A stretch of DNA of 64,000 nt from Azotobacter salinestris (GTDB taxonomy: Bacteria; Pseudomonadota; Gammaproteobacteria; Pseudomonadales; Pseudomonadaceae), in assembly GCF_009363155.1 (NCBI RefSeq), contig NZ_CP045302.1:2959001-3023000 (forward strand). Direction: 5' to 3'. Both the position numbers and the translations under genes were made by a program. This document shows positions 37,125 to 46,568 of this stretch, piece after piece. The notes under the pieces are model-generated. The model made no database searches. It had not been told where the DNA came from and saw only the letters and a program-made list of their open reading frames with translations. Position 1 is the stretch's first letter. Each line of letters begins with the position of its first letter.

Positions 37125-37324
37125 GCGAAGGCTGCGCCTGGCGCAGCTTCCCTGATGCTGCCGGGATCGGCCGGCAGCAGACAGGACAAGCCTGTAGGGC
37201 GGATGTCGGATGAACCCGGCATCCGCCTTTTTCATTGCGGGTTTTTTCGGACGGCAGGCAAGGGGGGGCCGCACCAGGCGCATCGGGCCGGCAGAGCTGG
37301 GTTTTCGATGCAGGAGCAGAGGAG

Positions 37325-37401
37325 ATGGCGCGCTCGGCGGGATTCGAACCCACGACCCCTGCCTTCGGAGGGCAGTACTCTATCCAGCTGAGCTACGAGC
37401 G
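37325..37401 (-). tRNA. tRNA-Arg (CCG)
   Basis: Complete cloverleaf: acceptor GCGCTCG/CGAGCGC, D-arm GCTCAGCTGGATAGAGT, anticodon stem CTGCC/GGCAG with loop CTCCGAA (anticodon CCG), T-arm GTGGGTTCGAATCCCGC, discriminator G and an encoded CCA. It reads CGG arginine codons, which are frequent in this high-GC genome. Confidence 0.96.
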
Positions 37402-37523
37402 CGTTGCGGATGCGTCCGGGAGCTAGGGTTCGGTCGTGCGACCGGGGCTCCTGGAGCAAAGAGGCCATATTTAAGCATTAGCGGCGCGCTTGCACAACCC
37501 GGCGAGCGCGGCGCCTTTCGCGG

Positions 37524-37554
37524 AGCCGGGCGGCGCGGAGGGCGCCGCCCGGCT
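37524..37554 (-). terminator. Hairpin after multicopper oxidase 1
   Basis: A perfect 13-bp stem AGCCGGGCGGCGC/GCGCCGCCCGGCT with a five-base loop, immediately downstream of the oxidase stop. No T-tract. Confidence 0.55.
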
Positions 37555-37558
37555 GTGC

Positions 37559-39652
37559 TCAGTGGTGAGCCATCGGCATGGGCGTGGGCATGCCGGAGTT
37601 CGCCGTGCCCGGCAGGGCGATGCGCACGTTCTGCATCATGCCTTCGTCCTCGTGGTCGAGGATGTGGCAGTGCAGCACGAAGTCGCCGATGTAGCGGCGA
37701 TAGCGCGCGCGCACGGTGGCGGTGTAGCCCTGCTGCAGGAACAGGGTGTCGCGCCAGGTGCCCTGCATGTTGGCGTACTGGCTGGGGATGCCGTTGGCGT
37801 CCGGCACCGGCGCGCCGCTCACTTCGTTGCCCTCGGGATCCTTCACGGAAACGATCTGGAAGGGGTTGACGTGGATGTGGAAGGGATGGCCGAAGGAGAA
37901 GGCGGTCAGCTTCCACTCGTCGACGGCGCCCAACTCCAGCAGGCGGTCGAGGCGGCCCGGCTCGTAGGGCGAGCTGTTGAGCGGCACGGGTTCGCCGTTG
38001 CTGCCGGTGCCGATCTCGCCGACTTCGAACAGCGGGGCCTGGTCGGGGCTGCCGGGCAGCACGATCTGGAAGCCGAGGCTGCGCTGGCCGGTCACCTCGC
38101 TGGCGGCGACGTCGGCGTGCGGGGCGAAGGCGCTCAGCCTGAGGCCATCGGCCAGGTCGGCCAGCACCTTGTCGCGCACCTTGCCCTGCGGCATGCGCGC
38201 CTTGGCGGCGGTTTCCAGGGCCTGGCGCAGCACCGCCTCCGGCGCCTTGCCGGCAGCCGAGCCTTCCACCGTCACGTAGCCGAGCAGCTCGCGCGGGTAG
38301 CTCTCGTTGTTGACGCTCTGCTCGGGATGCAGGGTTTCGTCGACGATGCAGTAGGTGCCGGGCTCGGGGAAGACCATCAGCAGGTCCTCGCGGTAGCCGG
38401 GCTGGAACACCGTGGAGTCGCGCGTGGAGACCGCGTTGCGGGTCAGGCCGTCGCCGGCGATGGCGAACTGCGCCAGGGGCGCGCCGGTACAGGCCTGCTG
38501 GATGAACTGCTCGCGGGCCTGCTGGCCCTTGCCGGGCCTGGCCGAGGCCTGGGCCGGGTCGAGCTTGCGGAAGCTCAGGCGGATGGAGTCGCGCACCCCG
38601 GCATGGATGAAGCGCCAGCGCTCGACGGTGCCGGCCCTGGCGCCGACCACGTAGGGCTCGACCAGGCCGTTGATCGCGGTGCGCCGGCCGGAAGCGTTCC
38701 ACACGGTGCTGCCGGTCGCGGTGATGCCGAACTGGCCGGCGTAGCTCTCGATGCCGCCGACGTCACCCTTGTCGCAGACCCACTTGCCGTCGGCATCGGT
38801 CTTGATCTTGCCGGCCTGGTCGCGGCAGGCGTAGGCGATCTGCTGGAACACCAGGACGCGTTCGCGGAAGGCTTCGCCGCTGGGCGCGGTCAGCAGGGTG
38901 TCGATGTCGCCGGGGATCAGGCTGCCGTCCTCGCGGGGCTTGGGAAGGCGGTCGCCGCGGATGATCAGCGGGCCGGCCATGCCCGAGGCGACCTGCAGCG
39001 CGGTCGCGCCGTGCAGGTGCGGGTGGTACCAGAAGGTCCCGGCCGGGTGGTCGGCCGGCACGTTGTACTCGTACTGGAAGTCGACGCCCGGGTCGATCTT
39101 CAGCAGCACGTTGTCGGCGTTGCCGGACGGGCTCACCCACAGGCCGTGGGTGTGCATGTTGGTGCTGTTGAAGCAGTGCGGGCCGTTGTGCTCGTCGCGC
39201 GGCTTGCAGCTCGGGTCGTCCTCGGGCAACTGGTTGCGCAGGGTCAGGCGGAAGGTCTCGCCCGGCCAGAGTTCCACCTTGGGCCCGATGTAGGGGATCA
39301 GCGGGTCGGTGGCCTCGCCCTGGAAGGCGCGCAGGCGCACGGCGTCGTCGGTGCCGGTGTCGGGGTTGTGGATCTTGCCGTCGACGTAGCGGATGGCCAG
39401 GTCGTAGAAGACTTCGGTGCCGACGTCGGCGGTCTGCGGGCGGGCCTGGAGCGGCGTGGCGGCCATCAGGCTCGGCCCGGTCCTGCCGGGCGCGGCGGGT
39501 GCGCCGCGCAGCAGGGCGGCCGGCGGTTCGCGGACGATGCGTGCGGCCGGCACCTCGGCCGAGGCCTGCTGGACGGGGACGAGTTGGGCGGCGACCCCGA
39601 GGGCAAGGCTGGAGGACAGAGCGAACAGACGGCTCCGGTGGAGGGTGGTCAT
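37559..39652 (-). CDS. Multicopper oxidase (copy 1 of a tandem pair)
   Basis: A 697-residue exported three-domain multicopper oxidase. The signal peptide (LFALSSSLALGVAAQLVPVQ, then QASA) is followed by the paired copper-binding motifs: STNMHTHGLW near residue 165, TFWYHPHLHG near 208, HPFHIHVNPFQI near 595 and LHCHILDHEDEGMM near 658. The last of these supplies the type 1 copper Cys-His ligands and Met as axial ligand. Such enzymes oxidise phenols, metals or Cu(I) with reduction of oxygen to water in the periplasm. No methionine-rich copper-resistance segment is visible, so laccase-like or metal oxidase activity is as likely as copper detoxification. A paralogue of 686 residues lies directly upstream. 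Confidence 0.9.
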   Translation of the reverse strand: MTTLHRSRLFALSSSLALGVAAQLVPVQQASAEVPAARIVREPPAALLRGAPAAPGRTGPSLMAATPLQARPQTADVGTEVFYDLAIRYVDGKIHNPDTGTDDAVRLRAFQGEATDPLIPYIGPKVELWPGETFRLTLRNQLPEDDPSCKPRDEHNGPHCFNSTNMHTHGLWVSPSGNADNVLLKIDPGVDFQYEYNVPADHPAGTFWYHPHLHGATALQVASGMAGPLIIRGDRLPKPREDGSLIPGDIDTLLTAPSGEAFRERVLVFQQIAYACRDQAGKIKTDADGKWVCDKGDVGGIESYAGQFGITATGSTVWNASGRRTAINGLVEPYVVGARAGTVERWRFIHAGVRDSIRLSFRKLDPAQASARPGKGQQAREQFIQQACTGAPLAQFAIAGDGLTRNAVSTRDSTVFQPGYREDLLMVFPEPGTYCIVDETLHPEQSVNNESYPRELLGYVTVEGSAAGKAPEAVLRQALETAAKARMPQGKVRDKVLADLADGLRLSAFAPHADVAASEVTGQRSLGFQIVLPGSPDQAPLFEVGEIGTGSNGEPVPLNSSPYEPGRLDRLLELGAVDEWKLTAFSFGHPFHIHVNPFQIVSVKDPEGNEVSGAPVPDANGIPSQYANMQGTWRDTLFLQQGYTATVRARYRRYIGDFVLHCHILDHEDEGMMQNVRIALPGTANSGMPTPMPMAHH

Positions 39653-39917
39653 GGGTTTCGTGGATCCTTGAATTTCTTCTTTGTGGTTGTGCCGCCGCGT
39701 CTATGCCATGGGCGGCCTCCTGCCTCGGCGAAACTGGCCGATTCCCGAACACCGATTTCGACATCATCCAACTGAAACGCTCGTCCCAGAGCGGTTTCGC
39801 AAGGCGGCGGCATTGTATTGAAAGCCACTGACCATGCCCATTGGGTTTGTGTGGAGTTGCCCGCAGGTTTTATCGCCGCGGCAGCGATTGCGAGCGAATG
39901 GCGAACAGCCGGCAGGA

Positions 39918-39937
39918 ACGGGGCCGTCAGGCCCCGT
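39918..39937 (-). terminator. Hairpin after multicopper oxidase 2
   Basis: ACGGGGCC/GGCCCCGT stem (8 bp) with GTCA loop, 8 bp past the stop of the upstream oxidase gene. It suggests the two oxidase genes are separate transcription units. The rest of 39653-39944 holds the promoter region of copy 1 and no gene. Confidence 0.5.
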
Positions 39938-39944
39938 CGCCGTC

Positions 39945-42005
39945 TCAGTGGTGGCCGTCAGGCATGCCGGTGTCGCCGCCGCCGGGTAGGGAGATGCGCA
40001 CGTTCTGCATCATGCCCTGGTCCTCGTGGTCGAGGATGTGGCAGTGCAGTACGAAGTCGCCGGTATAGCGCCGGTACCGCGAGCGGATGGTGATCAGGTG
40101 GCCTTCCTGCACGAACACGGTGTCGCGCCAGGTGCCCTGCATGTTGGCGTACTGGCTGGGGATGCCGTCTTCGTCGGGGATGGGCGCGCCGCTCACCTCC
40201 CGGCCTTCGGGATCCTTCACGGACAGGATCTGGAAGGGGTTCACGTGGATGTGGAAGGGATGACCGAACGAGAAGGAGGTCAGCTTCCATTCCTCGACGG
40301 CATCCAGCACGAGCTGGCGCTGCATCTGTTCCGGATCGTAGGGCGCGCTTTCGAGGGGCGCCGGAGTTCCGCTGCTGAAGTCGATCTTGCCCACCTCGAA
40401 ACTGGGCGGCTGCCCGGGCGCCAGGACGATCTGGAAGCTGAGGGTGCGCTCGCCGCTCAACTCGTGGTCGGCGATATCGGTGTTGGGGGCAAAGGCGCTC
40501 AGCTTGAGGCCGTCGGCCAGATCCGCCAGTACCCTGTCGCGTACCGCGCCGCGGGGCATGCGTACCTTGGCCGCGGTTTCCAGAGTCTGGCGCAGCACCG
40601 CCTCCGGCGCCCTGCCGGCGGTCGAGCCCTTCACCTCCACGTAGCCGAGCAGCTCGCGCGGGTAGCTCTCGTTGTTGACGCTTTGTTCCTGGCGCAGGGT
40701 TTCGTCGACGATGCAGTAGGTGCCGGGTTCGGGGAAGACCATCAGCAGGTCCTCGCGGTAGCCGGGCTGGAACACCGTGGCGTCGCGCGTGGAGACCGCG
40801 TTGCGGGTCAGGCCGTCGCCGGCGATGGCGAACTGCGCCAGGGGTTGGCCGGTGCAGGCCTTCTGGATGAAACGCTCGCGCGCCTGGCGGCTTGTGCCCG
40901 GTATGGCGGGCAACTGGGCCGGGTCGAGCTTGCGGAAGCTCAGGCGGATGGAGTCGCGCACGCCGGCATGAATGAAGCGCCAGCGCTCGACCTCGCCGGC
41001 CCTGGCGTCGACCACGTAGGGCTCGACCAGGCCGTTGATCGCGGTGCGCCGGCCGGAGCGGCTCCACAGGGTGGGAAAGGTGCCGTTGGTCGGGACGACG
41101 CCGAACTGATCGTAGCGCTCGATCCCGCCGACATCGCCGGCGTTGCACAGCCATTTGCCGTCGGCATCGGTCCTGATGTCGCCGTTCTCGTCGCGGCAGG
41201 CGTAGGCGATCTGCTGGAAGATCAGGGTGCGTTCGCGCAAGGGCCGGCCGTTGGGCGCGGTCAGCAGGGTGTCGATATCGCCGGGGATCAGGGTGCCGTC
41301 GCCCTCGACCCGCGGCAGGCGGTCGCCGCGGATGATCAGCGGGCCGGCCATGCCGGAGGAGACCTGCAGCGCGGTCGTGCCATGCAGATGCGGGTGGTAC
41401 CAGAAGGTGCCGGCCGGGTGGTCGGCCGACACCTTGAACTCGTACTGGAAGTCGGTCTGCGGGGGGATCTTCAGCAGCACGTTGTCGGAGTTGCCGGCCG
41501 GGCTCACCCACAGGCCATGGGTATGGATGTTGGTGCTGTTGAAGCAGTGCGGCACGTTGTGATCATGATCGGGCGAGGCGGGGCAGCTCGGATCGTCGGC
41601 CGGCAGCTCGTTGCGCAGGGTCAGGCGGAAGGTCTCGCCCGGCCAGAGCTCCACCTTGGGGGCGACATAGGGGATTTTCGGGTCGACCGCCTCGCCCTGG
41701 AAGGCGCGCAGGCGTACCGCATCGTCGGTGCCGGTATCGGGGTTGTGGATCTTGCCGTCGACGTAGCGGACGGCCAGCTCGTAGAAGACTTCCGAGCGGG
41801 TTCCGGCGGTTCGCTGGCGGTCGGCGCTCAGGCGCTGGCCCGATACTCCCGGCTCGGGAGGGGCGCCGCGCAGGAGGGCGGTCGGCGGTTCCTGGACGAT
41901 GCGCGAGGAGGCCGGCTGCGGACTGGCGGAGGCGACCTGGCCGGCGAGGCCGAGGGCGAGGGTCGAGGAAAGGGCGAACAGGCGCCCCGGACGGGTGAAC
42001 TTCAT
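39945..42005 (-). CDS. Multicopper oxidase (copy 2 of a tandem pair)
   Basis: A 686-residue exported multicopper oxidase, a clear paralogue of the gene downstream in the same orientation. The signal peptide LFALSSTLALGLAGQVASA is followed by STNIHTHGLW, TFWYHPHLHG, HPFHIHVNPFQI and LHCHILDHEDQGMM, so all four copper motifs are intact. The two proteins align along their whole length with similar linkers (RDSIRLSFRKLDPAQ in both), pointing to a local gene duplication that has since diverged. Different substrates or expression conditions are plausible but not visible in the sequence. Confidence 0.9.
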   Translation of the reverse strand: MKFTRPGRLFALSSTLALGLAGQVASASPQPASSRIVQEPPTALLRGAPPEPGVSGQRLSADRQRTAGTRSEVFYELAVRYVDGKIHNPDTGTDDAVRLRAFQGEAVDPKIPYVAPKVELWPGETFRLTLRNELPADDPSCPASPDHDHNVPHCFNSTNIHTHGLWVSPAGNSDNVLLKIPPQTDFQYEFKVSADHPAGTFWYHPHLHGTTALQVSSGMAGPLIIRGDRLPRVEGDGTLIPGDIDTLLTAPNGRPLRERTLIFQQIAYACRDENGDIRTDADGKWLCNAGDVGGIERYDQFGVVPTNGTFPTLWSRSGRRTAINGLVEPYVVDARAGEVERWRFIHAGVRDSIRLSFRKLDPAQLPAIPGTSRQARERFIQKACTGQPLAQFAIAGDGLTRNAVSTRDATVFQPGYREDLLMVFPEPGTYCIVDETLRQEQSVNNESYPRELLGYVEVKGSTAGRAPEAVLRQTLETAAKVRMPRGAVRDRVLADLADGLKLSAFAPNTDIADHELSGERTLSFQIVLAPGQPPSFEVGKIDFSSGTPAPLESAPYDPEQMQRQLVLDAVEEWKLTSFSFGHPFHIHVNPFQILSVKDPEGREVSGAPIPDEDGIPSQYANMQGTWRDTVFVQEGHLITIRSRYRRYTGDFVLHCHILDHEDQGMMQNVRISLPGGGDTGMPDGHH

Positions 42006-42285
42006 TGCGATGGTCCCTGCTGTTGTTCTTTATGTGCCGCAGGCACATATCCGGCCGGTGGGCGGGCCCGTTGGCCGGCAGGTGCCCGATGGCGGCTTCC
42101 TGCCTCGATGAAGTCGGTGATCGCGAGGTACTGCACGGAGTGCCCACTACAGCCCGGAGTGCTCGTCCTGGTGCGGTCTGGCGAGGCTGCTCGAAGTCTA
42201 GCGGAGCGGCCGGAAAGTTCCCTGAGGCCCGACGAAAAGCAGGGGCTCGGCTGAGTGGGTGCCGAAAGAGGGGCGGGGACTGACG

Positions 42286-42318
42286 AAAATGCCCGCATCC
42301 TGCGATGCGGGCATCTTT
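42286..42318. terminator. Bidirectional terminator after the third RTX gene
   Basis: An 11-bp perfect stem ATGCCCGCATC/GATGCGGGCAT with a four-base loop, with a T-run on each strand (TTTT on the minus strand after the RTX gene). The rest of 42006-42344 holds the upstream region of multicopper oxidase 2 and no gene. Confidence 0.82.
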
Positions 42319-42344
42319 TGTCGCCGTGGGTCTGGGGGGTGGAA

Positions 42345-43223
42345 TCAGACGGGTTGGGCGAACTGGATGTCGTTGCTGGAGAAGTCGGTGACCCCGATCA
42401 GGGTCAGCGACCAGCTGTCGTCGCCGGCGATGCTCAGCACGGTGTCGTCGATGCCGTCGTTGCCGATATCGGTTTCGGTGATGGTGAACAGCGCATCGAA
42501 CTGCGTGGCCGAGAGCCCCGAGAAGTCGAGGATGTCGGTGCCCTTCACGAAGTCGGTGACGATGTCGTGGCCATCGCTGCTGCTGGCGACCGGCTTGCTA
42601 CCGAAGGTGAACAGGTCGGAGTAATAGCGGGTGTGGATCTGGGGGTTCTTGCCGCTGGTGGTGAAGGTGAAATCTTCGCCTTCGCCGAGCAGGCCGGCCA
42701 TGATGTCCACGCCGTCGACCCAGACCGAGGGCACGCCGCTGCCGTTCTGGTTGAGCTCGATGCTGTAGCTCTGGCCCCCGGCCAGGTCGTACTGGTCCAC
42801 CAGATGGCTCAGCCAGTTCGTGTACTGGGAAGAGAAGAAGCCCTGGGTGGTGACGCCGTCGAGCAGTTGGCCGTCAGCGCCGACATACTGTCCCAGGCCC
42901 TGGCCGATCAGCCAGTCGGTGAAACGTTCGCTGTGGCTCTCGTCCGCACTCACCTGGAAGCTGTAGTGGAAGGTGTCGGTGCCTGTGCCGCCGGTGAGGA
43001 TGTCGTTGCCTTCGCCGCCATGGAGGTGGTCGTCACCCTGCTGGCCTTGCAGGGTGTCATCGCCGGCCTCGCCGTGCAGGGTGTCGCTGCCCTGCTGGCC
43101 GTTGAGCGTGTCGTTACCGGCACCGCCAGAGAGGGTGTCGTTGCCCTGCTGGCCGTTGAGCGTGTCGTTATCGCCAGTGCCTTCGAGCGTGTCGTTGCCT
43201 GTGGTTCCGTTGATCGTTGCCAT
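42345..43223 (-). CDS. RTX calcium-binding protein with central non-repeat domain (292 aa)
   Basis: The start [17 protein letters not shown] at 43223 follows GGAGGAAAC and matches the opening of the other RTX genes in the window; a longer open frame upstream is rejected. Residues 1-85 hold nine or so RTX nonapeptides (pattern GQQGNDTLx). Residues about 86-230 form a non-repeat region ([20 protein letters not shown] and [20 protein letters not shown]) that I do not recognise. The C-terminus has [19 protein letters not shown] and [13 protein letters not shown], the usual type I secretion end. Extracellular calcium-binding protein; function unknown. Confidence 0.83.
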   Translation of the reverse strand: MATINGTTGNDTLEGTGDNDTLNGQQGNDTLSGGAGNDTLNGQQGSDTLHGEAGDDTLQGQQGDDHLHGGEGNDILTGGTGTDTFHYSFQVSADESHSERFTDWLIGQGLGQYVGADGQLLDGVTTQGFFSSQYTNWLSHLVDQYDLAGGQSYSIELNQNGSGVPSVWVDGVDIMAGLLGEGEDFTFTTSGKNPQIHTRYYSDLFTFGSKPVASSSDGHDIVTDFVKGTDILDFSGLSATQFDALFTITETDIGNDGIDDTVLSIAGDDSWSLTLIGVTDFSSNDIQFAQPV

Positions 43224-43467
43224 GTTTCCTCCCCCACCCAGGCCCGCGGAGGAGGCAGATGTGCCTTGAATGCACGGGCCAGGGTTTACCGTCATTGGAT
43301 GAAGTTGAACGTCTGGCGGCCCGGCCATCTCGGTGAGATCCGTGGCTTTCCGTGCTCGCATCGCTGCGAGGTTGGCTTTTGCAGGCAAAATGCTAGCACT
43401 GGTGCGGGGAGTCTGCTAGACCCCGAGGGGCGTGTGGGTATGCCGGCTGCGGGAGGGGCTTGATGCA

Positions 43468-43500
43468 ACGAAAACGGGGCCGCGCGGGCCCCGTTTTCGT
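43468..43500 (-). terminator. Terminator after the TerC gene
   Basis: A 14-bp stem ACGAAAACGGGGCC/GGCCCCGTTTTCGT with a five-base GC loop, so the A and T runs pair within the stem. It lies 15 bp past the stop of the minus-strand gene. Confidence 0.75.
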
Positions 43501-43514
43501 ACGGCAGGTGCGGT

Positions 43515-44261
43515 TTACTGACCGGGAATGTCCTTGCTCAGGTGCACCGGCTCCGCCCGTGCGCGGCGCATGCGGATGTTCAGCGCTTCCACCGCCAGCG
43601 AGAAGGCCATGGCGAAGTAGACGTAGCCCTTGGGCACGTGCACCTCGAAGCTCTCGGCGATCAGCACGGTGCCGACCACGGTGAGGAACGACAGGGCGAG
43701 CAGCTTGAGGCTCGGGTGCTTGTCGATGAAGGCGCTGATGGTGCCGGAGGCGGCCATCATCACCAGCACGGCGACGACGATCGCGGCGATCATCACCGGC
43801 ACCTGGGAGACCATGCCGACCGCGGTGATCACCGAGTCCAGGGAGAAGACGATGTCGATGATGGCGATCTGGATGATGGTGCCGATGAACTGGCCGCCGC
43901 CCCTCGGCGTCTCGTTGGTCTCGTCCTCGCCTTCCAGGCCGTGGAAAATCTCGGTGCTGCTCTTCCACAGCAGAAACAGGCCGCCGAAGAACAGGATCAG
44001 GTCGCGCCCGGAGATGCCCTGGTCGAAGAGCTGGAAGAGGTCGGCGGTCAGGCCCATCACCCAGGAGATCGACAGCAGCAGGAGAATCCGGGTGACCATC
44101 GCCAGCGCCAGGCCGAACAGGCGGGTGCGGGCCTGTATCTCCTTGGGCATGCGGCCGACGAGGATGGAGATCATGATGATGTTGTCGATGCCGAGCACGA
44201 TCTCCAGCGCGGTCAGGGTAAAGAAGGCAACCCAGATCTCCGGGTTGGTCAGCCAGTCCAT
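43515..44261 (-). CDS. TerC-family integral membrane protein
   Basis: A 248-residue protein with about seven membrane segments and the acidic motifs of the TerC family: TALEIVLGIDNIIMIS in the first helix region, IDIVFSLDSVITAVGM near residue 135 and HVPKGYVYFAMAFSLAVEAL near 210. TerC-type proteins are linked to tellurite resistance and, in several bacteria, to manganese export and metal loading of exported enzymes. No other ter genes are present, so metal-ion (probably manganese) transport is the better inference. A hairpin and an intergenic gap separate it from the CitMHS gene upstream. Confidence 0.88.
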   Translation of the reverse strand: MDWLTNPEIWVAFFTLTALEIVLGIDNIIMISILVGRMPKEIQARTRLFGLALAMVTRILLLLSISWVMGLTADLFQLFDQGISGRDLILFFGGLFLLWKSSTEIFHGLEGEDETNETPRGGGQFIGTIIQIAIIDIVFSLDSVITAVGMVSQVPVMIAAIVVAVLVMMAASGTISAFIDKHPSLKLLALSFLTVVGTVLIAESFEVHVPKGYVYFAMAFSLAVEALNIRMRRARAEPVHLSKDIPGQ

Positions 44262-44287
44262 AAGGGGTCCTCTAATCGTCGGTTGAA

Positions 44288-44315
44288 CGCCCGGCAGCCT
44301 GAAGGCTGCCGGGCG
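44288..44315 (-). terminator. Hairpin between the CitMHS and TerC genes
   Basis: A perfect 12-bp stem CGCCCGGCAGCC/GGCTGCCGGGCG with TGAA loop, 50 bp after the stop of the citrate-type transporter. Followed by TT only on the minus strand. Confidence 0.6.
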
Positions 44316-44365
44316 TGAGAGTCTGTACGCGACAGTGTGAAATTTTCGTCAGTACGCTGTGCCGC

Positions 44366-45670
44366 TCAGTTGCCGGCCAGCGGGAAGACGCCCATGACCA
44401 GCGCGGCGAGCATTATCGCCAGACAGAGCAAGGTTGCCAGCTTCAGGGCGAAGCGCTGCAGGTCGCCGAACTCGATCTTCGCCAGGCCCACCAGCAGGTA
44501 GGTGGAGGGCACCAGCGGGCTGAGCAGGTGCACGGGTTGGCCGACGATCGAGGCGCGGGCCATCTCCACCGGGCTGATGCCATAGTGGCTGGCGGCCTCG
44601 GTGAGCACCGGCAGCACGCCGTAGTAGAAGGCGTCGTTGGACATGAAGAAGGTGAACGGCATGCTGACCAGCGCGGTCACCACGGCGAGATAGGGGCCCA
44701 TCGCGTCGGGGATCAGCGCCAGCAGGCTCTTCGACATGGCGTCGACCATCCCGGTGCCGGTGAGGATGCCGGTGAAGATGCCGGCGGCGAAGATCAGCCC
44801 GACCACCGCCAGCACGTTGCCGGCATGGGCGGCGATGCGCTCCTTCTGCGCCTTGAGGCAGGGGTAGTTGATGATCATGGCGAGGCTGAAGGCGATCATG
44901 AACAGCACCGGCAGCGGCAGCACGCCGGTGATCAGCGTGCCCATCAGCCCCAGGGTCAGCATGGCGTTGATCAGCAGGAGCTTCGGCCGGCGCGCCTCGG
45001 GGTACTGGGAAACGCTGACGTCGGAGTGATCTTCGCTGCCGTCGGCCAGCTGCAGCACGCCGAGACGCTCGCGCTCGCGCTTGCCGTAGAGCCAGGCCAT
45101 GCCCAGCAGGCTGGCCACGCCGATCGCCATGGCCGGGATCATCGGCACGAAGACGTCCGACGGATCGACCTGCAGGGCACTGGCGGCGCGGGCGGTGGGG
45201 CCGCCCCAGGGGGTCATGTTCATGATGCCGCCGGCGAGGATGATCAGGCCGGCCATGATCCGCGGGTTCATGCCGATGCGGCTGTACAGCGGCAGCATGG
45301 CGGCGACGCAGATCATGTAGGTGGTGGCGCCGTCGCCGTCCATGGAGACGATCAGCGCCAGCGCGGCGGTGCCGACGGACACCCGCAGCGGATCGCCCTT
45401 GACCATGCGCAGGATGAAGCGCACCGGCGGGTCGAACAGCCCCGAGTCGATCATCAGGGCGAAGTAGAGGATGGCGAACATCAGCATCACCCCGGTCGGG
45501 GCGAGCTTGGTGATGCCCTGCAGCATCATCGGGCCGATGTCGCCGGCGAAACCGCCGAACATGGCGAACAGCACGGGGATGACGATGAGGGCGATCAGCG
45601 CCGAGAGGCGCTGGGTCATGATCAGGAACATGAAGGTCAGGACCATGGCGAAGCCGAGGAAGGTCAGCAT
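44366..45670 (-). CDS. CitMHS-family citrate (metal-citrate):proton symporter
   Basis: A 434-residue inner-membrane transporter with about 12 hydrophobic segments. The start MLTFLGFAMVLTFMFLIM at 45670 follows a GGAG ribosome site; a 36-residue upstream open frame is not membrane-like. Family-typical segments are ALIVSMDGDGATTYMICVAA, GGIMNMTPWGGPTARAASAL and MPFTFFMSNDAFYYGVLPVL. CitMHS proteins import citrate complexed with divalent metals using the proton gradient. Length and motifs are normal. No two-component regulator (CitS/T-type) is adjacent. Confidence 0.9.
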   Translation of the reverse strand: MLTFLGFAMVLTFMFLIMTQRLSALIALIVIPVLFAMFGGFAGDIGPMMLQGITKLAPTGVMLMFAILYFALMIDSGLFDPPVRFILRMVKGDPLRVSVGTAALALIVSMDGDGATTYMICVAAMLPLYSRIGMNPRIMAGLIILAGGIMNMTPWGGPTARAASALQVDPSDVFVPMIPAMAIGVASLLGMAWLYGKRERERLGVLQLADGSEDHSDVSVSQYPEARRPKLLLINAMLTLGLMGTLITGVLPLPVLFMIAFSLAMIINYPCLKAQKERIAAHAGNVLAVVGLIFAAGIFTGILTGTGMVDAMSKSLLALIPDAMGPYLAVVTALVSMPFTFFMSNDAFYYGVLPVLTEAASHYGISPVEMARASIVGQPVHLLSPLVPSTYLLVGLAKIEFGDLQRFALKLATLLCLAIMLAALVMGVFPLAGN

Positions 45671-46029
45671 GACGAGTACTCCGGAAGCAGGGAAGGACGC
45701 GCGGTCAGCGTGGGGAGGTCGACAGGCTGGACGACGGCTGGGCGTGGTCGGACGAATGCGGGATGGGGTGCATGGCAATCTCCACTCATTGTTTTTGTCG
45801 GACGGGCCGGTCTGATGCCGGCTCTGGCGGCGGATGCTACGCGGCTAAACTTTCAGCGAGCTTTCGCTGAGGAAATGCGCTGATCGTGGGGTGAAAACGT
45901 ATTTCTTGGGGGGGATCTGCCGAAAGTGTGAGTTCGGCGCCCTCCTGTGCCGCGGAGCTGGACGGGCAGGAGGCGTCCGCCGGTGGCCACGCGGTGCTCG
46001 CCGGAGCATCGACCGCTGTCAGTGAAGAG

Positions 46030-46500
46030 GCTGGCCCTGTCGCTGCCGCCCGATGTCTTTACGGAACTCATCTGGCGCCAGGGAGCCAACGAACCGCTGA
46101 GCGGGCGTTTCGCTGCAGTACGGGTACGCCTTGCCGACAGCGTGTCGGCAGAACAGCGGCTACACCCGCTGCAATGGCTGCTGATCGAATGGCCCTCGCT
46201 CAGGACGAGCCGACCCGCTACTGGCTGTCCACGCTCGCGGAGGACACCTCGCTGTCGGAGCTGGTACGCATCGCCCATCTGGGTTGGCGTATCGGGCGCG
46301 ACTACCAGGATCTCAAGCAGGACCTGGGGCTGGGACATTACGAGGGCCGTGGCTGGCGGGATTCCATCACCATGCCCGCCTGAGCATCGCAGCCTGTGGT
46401 TTTCTGCTCGGGCAGCGCCTGCGCCGCAAGGCCATGCCCGGACAGGATGGCCAAGGAAAAAACCGCATGGGCTGCACGTATGTTTATGACACAGGATTAA
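46030..46500 (+). pseudogene. IS701/DDE_5-type transposase remnant, several frameshifts
   Basis: Three frames carry successive parts of one transposase: LALSLPPDVFTELIWRQGAN with QWLLIEWP (to about 46195); then DEPTRYWLSTLAEDTSLSEL and WRIGRDYQDLKQDLGLGHYE (to 46380); then GFHHHARLSIAACGFLL. At least two frameshifts and missing N- and C-termini make it dead. It fills most of the gap between the CitMHS gene (its promoter lies in 45671-45900) and the next IS630 element. Confidence 0.75.
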
Positions 46501-46568
46501 GGCAGAACTTGGCAAGGAAAAGTCAGTCTTAAAAAGCCGGCTACAGGATAGGCGGCCAAACACTCTTA

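Noticed and set aside
43515-44261. Tellurite-resistance operon
   Set aside because: Only a TerC-type gene is present; no terZABDE neighbours.
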